The notes beneath the pieces were generated by a model. The model was not told the DNA's origin, made no database searches, and worked only from the letters and a program-made list of their open reading frames with translations. The position numbers were made by a program, and so were the translations under genes. 64,000 nt of DNA from Lytechinus variegatus (Eukaryota; Echinodermata; Echinoidea; Temnopleuroida; Toxopneustidae), in NCBI RefSeq assembly GCF_018143015.1, contig NC_054740.1:37884180-37948179 (forward strand), given 5' to 3'. This document shows positions 33,465 through 44,209 of this stretch, piece after piece (the stretch's first letter is position 1; each line of letters starts with the position of its first letter).

Positions 33465-33654
33465 AGTGGGGATGTGACATTATCAGCCCACCTAATGAAT
33501 ATTCATGACGACTCTTTTAAAAAATATTGCTAAATGTTGAAGTTCAATAACTTTATTTGTTATCCGATTTTGATGAAATTTTCGGCATTTTGTTCAGTGA
33601 ATTCTACTTTATGTATTAAGATATTCATATTTTCAGCCCGGACCATCCCTTTAA
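33465..33654. mobile_element. Truncated MITE-like repeat
   Basis: Contains TTATCCGATTTTGATGAAAT and ends AGCCCGGACCATCCCTTTA, typical of a short element with AAAGGGATGGTCCGGGCT termini. The partner terminus is not found on the left. It abuts the LINE that follows. Confidence 0.45.
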
Positions 33655-36600
33655 ATTCAACCTTGAGAAAATAAGCTCACTTTCTAAGCTCCACCAGCCT
33701 ATTTGACTCCGTCCAAATGGAGATGAGCAATGTGTACGACAGCCTGTCTTCAAGTTCTACCGACACAAGTAGCTCCACAACGCCACTCAGCCCTGGCCCT
33801 CCACTAGCTTCTTCATCTCCTACCCGTCGAAAAACCATGCGGAAGCGAGGTCAGGTTAAGCACAAGATGAAAATCTTGAACATCAATTTCCAAAGTATCA
33901 AGAATAAAAAGGAAGAACTTGGTTCTCTTATTGACTCTACTGATCCTGATATTATTCTTGGCTCTGAAACATGGCTTAACAGTTCCATATGCAGTTCAGA
34001 ATTGTTCCCCCCAGGCTACGATGTAGTTCGGAAGGATCGTCTTGATGGGTATGGAGGAGTATGCATTGCAATAAAGAACAACCTTGTATTTGAGCGTCTA
34101 ACCTACAGACTGGATCGGGAGATAGAAGCAGTCTTTATAAAACTTCATCTTGACAGGCACCAATCCCTAGTTATCTGTGCTATGTATCGCCCACCATCCA
34201 GTTCGATTGCTTACATGAATGACCTTTGTGAAGTGATAGAGGACATTAACGCTGAGCATCGCAACGCTGTTTTGTGGCTTGGAGGGGATTTGAATCTTCC
34301 TGACATCAATTGGACCACCCTAGCTATTGACAGGAACCAATATCAAAATGCTGTCAACATGAGATTCTTGGACATGCTTCATAACTGTGGGCTTGAACAA
34401 ATTGTAGATTTTCCAACAAGGCAGAACAGCTTTCTTGACCTCTTCCTTACGAATAGACCTACCCTTGTTGACAAGTGTTCTCCCCTTCCTGGAATTGGTG
34501 ATCACGATATTGTGTCCGTGGTGTCCTCTATTAAAGCTAGCAGACGCAAACCTGTGAAGAGAAAGATCTACCTTTGGAAGCAGGCAGACTTAGAGAACCT
34601 GAAGGAGGATTGCCTTGTATTCCAGAACAGCTTTACTGGTCAATACTGTACTTCCAGCTCTGTACAAGACATGTGGCTTGACATCAAAACAACTCTGACA
34701 AAGCTGCTGGATAAGCATGTACCGTCAAAGATGTCATCAACTAGATACAACCAGCCCTGGATAACTCGCTCTGTCAAACGGCTCTCAAGAAAGAAGAAAA
34801 GGTACTATAACAGAGCGAAGACCAGTAATGACCAAGCTAACTTTGAGAAGTACCGGCAGGTCAAGAGACATTCCAGAATTGCCTGTAAACAAGCTTACAA
34901 CAAGTACTTGACAGATATTGTCAATCCAGACACCACAAGTAATCCAAAGCGTTTCTGGAGTTTTGTAAACAGCAAGCGCCATGATGCCTCAGGTGTAGCA
35001 CCATTAAAGTCTCGTGATGGTCTGACTACTGCTGACAGTCTCTTTAAGGCCAACATCTTAAGCCAACAATTCTCATCGGTCTTCAACCATGATGAAGATA
35101 TGACCAGCCTGAGAGACAAAGGGCCTAGTCCTTACCCATCCATGGATCATATAATCATCTCTCCCCCAGGGGTCCATAAGATTCTTTCTGAGCTTGATAT
35201 CCATAAGGCATCTGGTCCTGATGAAATTCCTGCCAGACTTTTGAGGGGACTTGCCACCGAATTGACACCAATATTCTCCATATTCTTTCAAGCCTCCCTA
35301 GATCAAGGTATTATCCCTGCTGAATGGAAGACGGCAAAAATTGTCCCCATCTTCAAAAAAAGCGACCGTAGTAAACCAGAGAACTACAGGCCTATCTCTC
35401 TGACATATGTGACCTGTAAGATTCTAGAGCACATCGTTCTTAGTGACGTCATGACCCACCATGAAGACCACAATGTATTGTCTGATGCTCAACACGGTTT
35501 TCGCAAGAAACGTTCTTGTGTTTCTCAGCTGATTCTTGCCGTCCAAGATCTTGCTAGAACCATTGATGACAAGGGCCAACTGGATATGATACTCCTTGAC
35601 TTCTCTAAAGCATTTGACAAAGTACCGCATGGACGCCTGTTACACAAGCTTCAGTTTTATGGAATCCGAGATCACACTCACCATTGGATAGCTGACTTTC
35701 TGAGTAATAGGACCCAACGCGTTGTACTGGACGGATCCATCTCCAATACCAGCCAAGTAACATCAGGCGTTCCGCAAGGCAGTGTCCTCGGGCCAATGCT
35801 CTTTCTCATCTTCATAAATGACCTGCCAGAGTATCTCTCCAACAAGTCAACAGTAAGGCTCTTTGCTGATGATTGCATGGTTTATGCCAACATCAAGACA
35901 GAGGAAGATGCAATTCGTCTCCAAGAGGACCTCGACTCCTTGCAACGATGGGAGCAAGATTGGCTGACAGAATTCAATCCACAGAAGTGTCAAGTACTTC
36001 ATGTCACAAATAAGCGCAAACCTATCATCAAGCCTTACTTCATCCATGGACAGACTATATCTGATAAAAATACAGCAAAGTATCTTGGAGTTGAGCTGCA
36101 GAGAAACCTCAGCTGGAATCAACATATAAATGCTGTAACCAAAAAGGCCAACTCCACGCGTGCCTTCCTCCAGAGAAATATCCGGCCATGTCCAAGAAAG
36201 GTCAAGGAACTGTGCTACAAAGCTCTCCTGCAACCAATCATGGAGTATGCCAGCATAATATGGGACCCTCACACGCAAGCAAATATAAAAAAGCTTGAAA
36301 TGGTGCAGCGACGCTATGCACGCTTTGTCTGTAATGATCACCGTAGGACAAGCAGTGTTGCAGCCATGTTGAACCAGCTCAAATGGCCAACTTTACAAGA
36401 GCGTAGGGCACAGGCCAAGGTGGTGATGATCTACTGTATTACCAACTCACTCATTGACATCCCACCTACTTTCCTCACTCCATCCACATCTATGCATAGA
36501 GGTCATTCTCAGAAGATCCTTGTTCCCTTTGCCAGAACACTTGTCTACCAGAGGAGCTTCTTCCCAGATTCGATAAGACTTTGGAACTCCCTCCCCCAAA

Positions 36601-36817
36601 GCACAGTTAATTGTACCTCTCTACACATCTTTAAACAAGAGGTACAAAAGACCCAGCTCCGTTAATAACGGTGGTTTTTTTTACTTGCACGCTGTAAGCA
36701 ATTTTTTATTGGATAATGTACATACACTTGCACGCTGCACTTCACCAGTACGACAATACACCAGACGGTGGACTGTACTGTTTCCAGAAGAAGAAGAAGA
36801 AGAAGAAAAAGAAGAAG
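33655..36817 (+). mobile_element. Full-length-looking LINE (CR1/Jockey group)
   Basis: A short 5' leader (~60 bp), the ORF at 33717-36665, and a ~150-bp 3' UTR ending in a (GAA)n tail at 36779-36817. Short simple-repeat tails instead of poly(A) are usual in CR1/L2-type elements. No separate ORF1 precedes it. Confidence 0.85.
33717..36665 (+). CDS. LINE endonuclease/reverse transcriptase, intact ORF
   Basis: 982 residues, uninterrupted. Residues 1-50 are Ser/Thr-rich with a basic patch (RRKTMRKRGQVKHK). An APE-type endonuclease covers about 52-270: NINFQSI near 55, SETWL with Glu84, YRPP near 160, GGDLNLPDINW (Asp191, Asn193) and GDHD (Asp262-His263). A basic linker follows. The reverse transcriptase runs about 490-780: SGPDEIPARLL near 498, WKTAKIVPIFKK, NYRPISLT, QHGFRKKRSC, LDFSKAFDKVPH, SGVPQGSVLGPMLFLIFIND near 682, and catalytic FADD at 716-719. 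A thumb-like C-terminus follows. It would nick target DNA and reverse-transcribe its own RNA in the nucleus. Catalytic residues are all present, so recent or current activity is possible. The exact clade is not assigned. Confidence 0.95.
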   Translation: MEMSNVYDSLSSSSTDTSSSTTPLSPGPPLASSSPTRRKTMRKRGQVKHKMKILNINFQSIKNKKEELGSLIDSTDPDIILGSETWLNSSICSSELFPPGYDVVRKDRLDGYGGVCIAIKNNLVFERLTYRLDREIEAVFIKLHLDRHQSLVICAMYRPPSSSIAYMNDLCEVIEDINAEHRNAVLWLGGDLNLPDINWTTLAIDRNQYQNAVNMRFLDMLHNCGLEQIVDFPTRQNSFLDLFLTNRPTLVDKCSPLPGIGDHDIVSVVSSIKASRRKPVKRKIYLWKQADLENLKEDCLVFQNSFTGQYCTSSSVQDMWLDIKTTLTKLLDKHVPSKMSSTRYNQPWITRSVKRLSRKKKRYYNRAKTSNDQANFEKYRQVKRHSRIACKQAYNKYLTDIVNPDTTSNPKRFWSFVNSKRHDASGVAPLKSRDGLTTADSLFKANILSQQFSSVFNHDEDMTSLRDKGPSPYPSMDHIIISPPGVHKILSELDIHKASGPDEIPARLLRGLATELTPIFSIFFQASLDQGIIPAEWKTAKIVPIFKKSDRSKPENYRPISLTYVTCKILEHIVLSDVMTHHEDHNVLSDAQHGFRKKRSCVSQLILAVQDLARTIDDKGQLDMILLDFSKAFDKVPHGRLLHKLQFYGIRDHTHHWIADFLSNRTQRVVLDGSISNTSQVTSGVPQGSVLGPMLFLIFINDLPEYLSNKSTVRLFADDCMVYANIKTEEDAIRLQEDLDSLQRWEQDWLTEFNPQKCQVLHVTNKRKPIIKPYFIHGQTISDKNTAKYLGVELQRNLSWNQHINAVTKKANSTRAFLQRNIRPCPRKVKELCYKALLQPIMEYASIIWDPHTQANIKKLEMVQRRYARFVCNDHRRTSSVAAMLNQLKWPTLQERRAQAKVVMIYCITNSLIDIPPTFLTPSTSMHRGHSQKILVPFARTLVYQRSFFPDSIRLWNSLPQSTVNCTSLHIFKQEVQKTQLR

Positions 36818-38752
36818 ATCTATATTTTTTAATTTAAAGCCAAAGCAAAATGCACTTGACAATTATCACATCAAATACCTCACACGATAACATGCGTCGA
36901 TCTGTATACGTTGATAAGTATAACAAAACAGGTTATCAAAATTCGACTTGATACTTAATAATCTTATAAAAATACATTATTTAGATAAACTAACCTCTAG
37001 TTATGCCTTTCTGATGATATCAAATGTATAAAGGATGCTACTAATAAACGTGAAATTGTAGCACATCATTCAAACTATCCTATTTCCTGTGATCCGATGA
37101 TGAATTGTGAAAGCTCGCGGATGAATACACTTTCGCACTCGGGCCAATCTTAAGCTGGCGGGGGCTAGTCTGCAGGCACAGACCCTCATTGGAACTTTGA
37201 TCAACAAGTGTGCCTCCACGCAAAGACTAGCACATACAAAACTTGCTTTTCCAATACAGGAGAGAGCATTCAGTACACAAGGCATGAGTAGGCTGCACAT
37301 TCAGACCCTTATTTCGAGTGAAGGGTTTGCCAAGCAGACTAGGCGGGGGCGTGGCAAAACGAAATGCTTTATTCATGCATGTCTGGCGTAGCAACAATAA
37401 ACTCAGAATATTGTATCCATTTATACATGTATGGCTTCACCAACCTTTAATTCAACAACCTTCCAACCTGGCAGTAGTCACTAGGCGCGGATACAGAATT
37501 AAATAAACGAAGAGGGGAAGGGGGTCAGATATTGATAACCATCTCCCCCCTCCCCCTCCCCATCCAGGGCCCTGGGAGCGATTTTTTTAGTGGGTGTGCT
37601 GAAGTGAATTTTACAAGCAACAACCCCCCCCCCCAAAAAAAAAAAAAAAAAAAAACAAGGGTTTCAATCCCAAAATAGAAATTTGACAATCACAAGGGGG
37701 GGTCCTAGAAAATGTCGTTCATTTTTATTACATTTCTGCCATTTATCATATCTTACAGATTTCCAGGGCTACTGCCCTATGGAAAATAATACACGCAGCA
37801 TCCCCAAGAAAAATTTGGCGGTGCACCGCCTCTTCATGCCTCGATCCATTTATTGTCAAAATGGGCAGTTTGAAAAAACTGAAAACACGATAAGAGCCAA
37901 TTATGGAAAAAGGCCTCATAGTTGAAAACAAAACTGTCGCCATGTTCAGCAAGAAAAAAAGGATGATGATTTATAGGCTTATGCCGAAATCAAATACAAA
38001 TTATTAAACTGAAATATCTATAAATAAAAAAAACACATCAATATTAAAACCGAAAAACATGACCAACGCATAAAAACGCATCAATGACTTTTGTTAGTGG
38101 ATAAACTTCAAAAAAATAATTCGGAAGAATTTCGATTAAATACTCTCTTTCTTCCACCTATTTTGTCACTCCCTTGAAATATGGGCGATATCCTCCCTGC
38201 CCCCCAAACCAAATGGCGTCATCCATGCACTATTTTGTCAGTGGATATATACCTGGATAAAATAAAACGGTCATTTGGTCATCTTCCCCCAAAAGAATGG
38301 CTTGACAGCAAAATATCTAATCTTCCTGCATTTTTTTACTGGCCGTTACCAGGGGAGTCATGTTGTACATGGTTCGTGAAACAGAACAGACAATAAGTGA
38401 TTTTCACTCACCCAATGAGATGCAAGGGTCTTAGTAGCCTATGACAATAGTCTATGAAAATCACTGTCTAATCGTTTCTTGTTGTTGTTGTAGCAGGTGA
38501 TCAGCATTCCTATCCAAGATACAAGTTGTTTGTTTCTTGACCGCTTGTACGCACGAAATTACAAATAAACTTAAATTTCTTGTTAATTAGTCTTTTTAAT
38601 TGCTCGTGGAGATGAACGAACAATGAAGGAAAAGAAAAAAAAACATGTTGAATTTCAAAGGAACTACTTTTGTAAATGCATTGAAAATGATTGCCTATAG
38701 ATCTTTTTAAATGCTCAGTATTTTTTTTTTTCAAATCATTCACCTAATACCT
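36818..38752. other. Intergenic with low-complexity patches
   Basis: A C run and poly(A) at 37626-37662, plus a CAGGGCCCTGGGAGCG-type element end near 37565. No supported gene; short frames lack motifs. Confidence 0.5.
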
Positions 38753-38875
38753 CAGTCACATTTGCTCTGCTGTGGCTGTACGGTGAGTACCAGCTACATA
38801 TAGGTGGTATGAATAATAAAGAATAAAACGGCTGTTTTTTACGAGTCGTGCGGCCGCCATAGGGAAATGTGACTG
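38753..38875. mobile_element. 123-bp MITE with CAGTCACATTT ends
   Basis: CAGTCACATTT and AAATGTGACTG are perfect 11-bp inverted termini around a short AT-rich core with a GCGGCCGC site. Target duplication is not clear. Confidence 0.6.
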
Positions 38876-39043
38876 TAGCATTAACATTTAGAGGCCATTT
38901 TCTTTTTCATGCTTGCCCGGCCCATGCAGTCCTTTACCAAAGAATTTCAGTCATCCCCCTCTCTTTTCCAAGTGTGACCATGAATATTCAATTTGCTTTT
39001 AATTAAGTTTTGTACTGATTTCTACGAAGCCCTTAATATGCCA

Positions 39044-39400
39044 CCGACTTGACGACTTGGCGAGATACGTTATCTTGCCATGTCGACATCAGGGGCCGCG
39101 GAACGGTTTTCAAAGTGGGGGGGGGGGGCTGAGCCAAAAGTGGGGGGCTGACCATGCAAAAAAATCACAACCATATGGTAATTTTTACGTTTTGGAAAAT
39201 GGTTTTGGAAAAAAGTTACCCCCCCCCCCGCTTATGGGGCCCCTGGACATTATAACTTTATTATATCGACATGGTGAGATACTTTATCATGCCATGTTGA
39301 CTTATAAAATGTTATATGTCAACATAGCGAAATATTTTATCTTGCCCAGACGACTTATAGAACAATATATGTCGACATGGCAAGATATGAAGTGTCCAAA
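39044..39400. repeat. Short repeats with palindromic GTCGACATGGCGAGATA motif
   Basis: About four ~55-bp units carry TCGACATGGCAAGATA-type words in both orientations (TATCTTGCCATGTCGAC), separated by TTATAAAATG. The first unit is split by the MITE at 39090-39245. Confidence 0.7.
39090..39245. mobile_element. 156-bp MITE with CAGGGG ends and 5-bp target duplication (copy B)
   Basis: Begins CAGGGGCCGCGGAACG, ends GGGGCCCCTG, flanked by GACAT on both sides (39085-39089, 39246-39250). It shares GCTGACCATGCAAAAA with copy A at 15040 in opposite orientation. Confidence 0.85.
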
Positions 39401-39639
39401 GCCCGACAACAGTCAATCAAATGAAAAATAATCAATACATTATAAAGAGTTCTGCATGATAGTCACTCGAGCAAGGCGCTTATCCACTAGCGTACGATTG
39501 TAAAAGAAATATTTTCAGCCTACTTAAAATTATATAAAGAGAGCGTCTGAATTATATAGGTGTCTAAATTATTCCAAATGGAAGGTAAAAGCAAATGATT
39601 TAGGGGCAAGAACAATGCTCACTGGGGAAATATGGAAAT

Positions 39640-40132
39640 TGTGTACTTGTCGAGTTAGGTAGGAATAGATATTTTGATTTTGAACAAGCAAATCAGAGAA
39701 TTAATATCGGGATATAATGGGGATATTTGTAGCACATTCCATAATTGTGGCAATGAAAAATATATCCATGACATAACTAGTATGAAATAAGTAATGCAAG
39801 CCCGAAGAGGGGCTGAAATATGTGTATATACACCTGAAAGGAGCATATTGAGGACTATTTGCAGAAATATATTAACGTGAACGTATCTCTAATACGAGCA
39901 AGGAACGCGACCTGTTTTTTTTTATATTCATCTGTAAAAGTTACATTTTATCAAGAACATTTTGCAAACGAGACAATGAAATATATCTTTTCAAAGAAAA
40001 TATTCCTTAACTCAAAAGAATTTTAAAGGACTATTTGCATAAATGTTGAACATGGTATTGGTACGTATCTCATAGTAATGCGAGCTTGAAGCGCGTCCTG
40101 AAATATCTGGATATGAACTGAAAACGGGAAGT

Positions 40133-40137
<5 letters not shown>
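39640..40137. repeat. Eroded ~130-150-bp repeats of the GCGAGC...AAGCGCG type
   Basis: Units near 39790, 39890 and 40075 carry degenerate ATGCGAGCTTGAAGCGCG and CTGAAAAC-type words, like the interior of the hAT-like element at 60031-60804. No coding potential. Confidence 0.5.
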
Positions 40138-40177
<40 letters not shown>

Positions 40178-40351
40178 AAGTGCACACCAAGTTACCAATA
40201 ATGCATATAGCATTTCCATTTATTTGAAGGCAGGATAAAAGAGCATTGTACATTAAATACTTTGCTCACGGGCATAGGTGCCGCGGCCGGGGATCGAACC
40301 CCGGATTTTATATGTATAGCCAGGCGCCTTAGACCACTCGGCCACGGCACC
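40138..40351 (-). mobile_element. tRNA-derived SINE with 35-nt poly(A) tail
   Basis: Minus strand: a 75-nt head (40277-40351) starts GGTGCCG and ends CGGCACC, a perfect 7-bp acceptor stem, with A box TGGCCGAGTGG (40334-40344) and B box GGTTCGATCCC (40290-40300). The anticodon arm does not pair, so it is not a functional tRNA gene. A body with AAATGGAAATGCTATATGCA follows and ends in 35 As. The long pure tail suggests recent insertion. A second, older copy is at 58606-58732. Confidence 0.8.
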
Positions 40352-41020
40352 TCTACTATATTACAGGAAACAATCGATATAGAAGAGATAGTAGGCAGTG
40401 GTAGGGGTCGCTGTTATTTGACTTTCTTGCAATGGATATTAGTAGTATTCACGCGATAGGGCGGAGCAACCGCGCAAGATTTATTTAATATTGTTTTTTG
40501 CGACTCATTAACTACGGAGTAACGATTGTGATTAAAAACCGATGCTTAATAATCAACAGTGAGCGAAAGAAATTTTTAGTACATTGTCAATTCACTGGTT
40601 TCCATAACGTTTTTCAAGGGATGTGTTTGAAAGGGCCTATTATTGGCAGAGAGCGTAGAGGGCGGCGTTTAAAAAGTTGCTCTCATTCGCTCAATTTTTA
40701 GAGTAAATTGAAGGCCTAGGTCACTCTCGATGGGGGGGGGGCGGTAAAGGTAAAGATTTTGCGACCAAAAAATCTGAAATCATTCCCACTTAACATGTTT
40801 AAGAAGTGAATTTGATATTAAATGAGGGGCTTATGAACAAGTTGGCCCTCTAAAAAATGGGGTTGCTTGGGAACTCGCAAAAAACATGAATGGGGGGGAG
40901 GTCTTCGAGAACCGACGTTTGAAATAAGGGAATTAGGAGCCGGGTGAAAGGGTTGGTCTGTGAACTAGACAAAAAATTATGAGCATAGTATCTGCTAGCA
41001 AGGAGTGGAATTGGGCCCTA
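40352..41020. other. Intergenic, no supported gene
   Basis: Contains a G run at 40732-40741 and a 67-codon plus frame (40498-40701) without recognisable features. Confidence 0.4.
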
Positions 41021-41425
41021 AAGCCCGGCGCACACTATGCGATCCTATGCAACGCGATTTTTAAATAAATCACATTTTGCATTAAATATGAAAGTTTCAG
41101 GAAGTACAATGATATCTTTTGAAGTTCGGCATAATGCTGGGGATAAAAAAATCATAATTTTGCTTTGCGGCAAGCCCTGTGGTCAGAGTAAGGTCCAAAT
41201 CGGCTTGAAGTCGCAGCCGACGATGACGTCATTATACGATTAGGATTTGATTTTTTTTTTTCATTCCTACAGGGAGGCTCGATCTACACTGATTCTTTTT
41301 TTCCATAGCCCTGCCACTATTCTGAACTCTGTTTGCTAATATTAATTGGTTGGAATGTTCATATCAAATTGAATTGCAATTTCTTTGAGATTCGGATTGC
41401 AGTAAATCGCATGTGCGCCGGGCTT
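41021..41425. mobile_element. 405-bp MITE with AAGCCCGGCGCACA ends, TA target
   Basis: Perfect 14-bp inverted ends AAGCCCGGCGCACA/TGTGCGCCGGGCTT flanked by TA (41019-41020, 41426-41427). The inverted homology continues as GCGAT. Non-coding. Confidence 0.85.
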
Positions 41426-42927
41426 TATTATACGTGAGTGCCCCCCCCCCCGTATAAAAAGAAATGATACTTAAAATGCGTTGACGAGTAAATGAGGATC
41501 GAGCAGTCTATATCTAGGCCTTTTTCATTCCATCAAGCATGTCAAGAATCATTTTTTCCTTAATACTCAGATGTAAAATGAGAATAGAAGAAATTGATCC
41601 TGAAATAATAAAAGTGCCTTTTGAAAATCAATTATGGGCAATGAAAATATAAGTTTCGCCCAAAGTAGCTTAGAACATTTTTCTTGCGATATAGTGGATC
41701 CCATCTTTATAACATATACGTAGGGACTTTTGAGGACGAAATGTGACAGAAATATGTCATGGAAGATTGAGAGAGGGAGCGGAGAGACAAAGTGAGAGAC
41801 TTATTTAGAAGTCAAATTGAATTCAAACGGCTTGAATAGCTTTCATTCGATAATTGAAAATCATCATCTCTTTCTTGAAAAATAGGAAATGGTTGTAAAG
41901 GCACCCCCTCCAAAATGTGTGTAGGGGATATTTCCCCTGGCAGCACCCCCCACCCTCCTCTGGAGTTACACCAGTGCTCCCTATATAATATTTAACTGCA
42001 TCCTTTTTTTTTTTTACTTAGCTTTGCATTCTTCTGACTTTGCTTGCTTATCGGTGATCATAAACTCATTGTACTTTAAACCCTTCAAAGATAAGGTGCA
42101 ATGGAGCCCGTTATCGATTACATGTATAACCAAGCAACGCAGATCTTATGTTCTGTTTATTATTCAAATAAATCTTTAATCATTCGGTTTGGACGAATTC
42201 CCTAATTCTAAGTGGGCACAATTACCAGTCATTATCTCGAAGAAAATGGCCTCCAATCTCTCCGAGACTCGACTTTCAACTCGTGGAACAATACAAGTTC
42301 ACCGTACGCTTGGTAACAAGAGTTTGACTGTTTATGTGAAATCGATCGAAGATCTATTGTGAAACTATATATATATATATTGCGATTATGCCTATATTAT
42401 ACTGTTCATCATGTTCATGATATTAGTGTCATATAGAACTCTTGACTAGTTTGGTAGTTCGATGGAAGCGATGGGGCATAATCTTCCTAACATCGAGCCA
42501 ACTGTAGTTCGAAACTCGTCAGCATAGAGGAGTTTCAGTTCTGATATATGGGACTGATATCAACGATACCATTCTCTGTCTTTCGTCATCCTTGATAAAA
42601 GAAGGCTTTGATCTTATTTTTGAATTAGGGAAATAGATCTTGACTGAAACCAGAAGCGAATTGGATAGAAGTAAGCCTAATATCTTGGATTTAGTTCGAC
42701 GATGACTTCATGCCATTTTTTTTAAATCTTCTTCTGGCATAAAAGCCCCCGTCCTATACAGACGTATCTTCTGAACTGCTGAATTCTTAGTGAGCATATC
42801 GGCTATATTGATGGAGTGATCTGACTTCGGAATTTTACTTTTAATAAACAAAAAAAAAACTGTTGGAAAAGATGACTGTGAGCATTTTTTTATATAGGAA
42901 TTAGAGGAGGAAAGCTAACCGCCTAAA
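41426..42927. other. Intergenic upstream of the five-exon gene
   Basis: No gene signal. A (TA)n run lies at 42365-42380. A TTTTATATAG/GAATTA site about 35 bases before the ATG at 42928 could be a 3' splice site for a non-coding 5' exon. No clear TATA box is placed. Confidence 0.4.
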
Positions 42928-44177
42928 ATGTCTCGAAAGAAGCACCAAGTTTCCATGAACCCGTCCCGGGCCCTCCAAGCCTTACGGCGCATCAAGGACA
43001 TCCAGCCCGACGACCTAGGGGACCTTGGATTCATCCTCTCGTCAGAGACGAGTTCTTTAGTGCGGTGTAACAATCATTCCTTCACTGTCGCCATGCAGAA
43101 ACAGATGGATATCTATTACCGGCATCACGTGACCACGATGCGTAAACTTTCTCACGGTCAACAGTCGGAGTACCGAAATCTGATCAAAGTCAAGGTAAGG
43201 AAATCGATCCTCATTAGTCCCTTACAACCCCCTCCCCGGGCTCATGCACGGCGTATGGAGAAAGATTTCTAAGAAATCACAGGCTTAAGAAGTGATGACC
43301 CTCTTGATACTAAGAGCTAATTTTGTGATAGATTTTGACAATATATTACGGAAAAAAACACATTTTTGCCATTTTCCTATCCTGAATTCTGTATGTGCAG
43401 GCGGATGATGCATTTTTTTTAATTTATCGTTCGTGAAAACATTTATCTTCATCGTTAGCCCTCTTATAATGATTTAACTGTTGATTATCAAACACCCTAG
43501 TCAAGTAAGGAAAAGTTAAACTTTTGTTCTCAACACACTTTCTCTCTTCTCCTCCATGACATACAGACAGGGGTGGGCTTTGGGTTCATGCCCCCCCCCC
43601 CCCCCCACCGACACAAAACCTTGATGACCAAGGAAAATTACAGAATGGGAAAGAAAGTGAAGGGAAAGAGTAAAACGTATTGTCTGAATGTCATGTCAAA
43701 ATCTAAAAAACAAACAAACATATATTTTGTATTATATTGCATTTTGGGGTTCGCTCACGTTGCTCGCTCGCACTTTTTTTTATAAATAAGATTTGTTCTA
43801 TCTGCCATATCCGGCCCCTCAAAGGTTTTGTTCATTACGCCACAGCTTCCTTTTGTCATTCTTTTTACAGCTTCGCCTTGTTTTATCAAGATTTGTTGCG
43901 ATGGGTAGTTTACATATAAATTAGAATTGATTTAGTGCATTGTTTGTTCGCTTGTTTCTAAAGATCAAATGACGCATTCATAATCATCATATTGTACACT
44001 ATCTATTCTTTGTACATTTGATACAGTGTGCCAGTTTCAATCATCCCACAGAATGAATTAAAGTATTGATTTTTACACGCCACAATGTGCTCACCCCAAA
44101 TAATTAGGGTCTATATCACAGGGGTTTCTCTGAGAAAATACAATATCTGAATGCTAGCAACAAATTTATAGATAGAG

Positions 44178-44209
<32 letters not shown>

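Noticed and set aside
40277-40351. Functional tRNA gene on the minus strand
   Set aside because: The acceptor stem and T arm pair, but the anticodon stem does not, and the sequence continues into a SINE body with a poly(A) tail.
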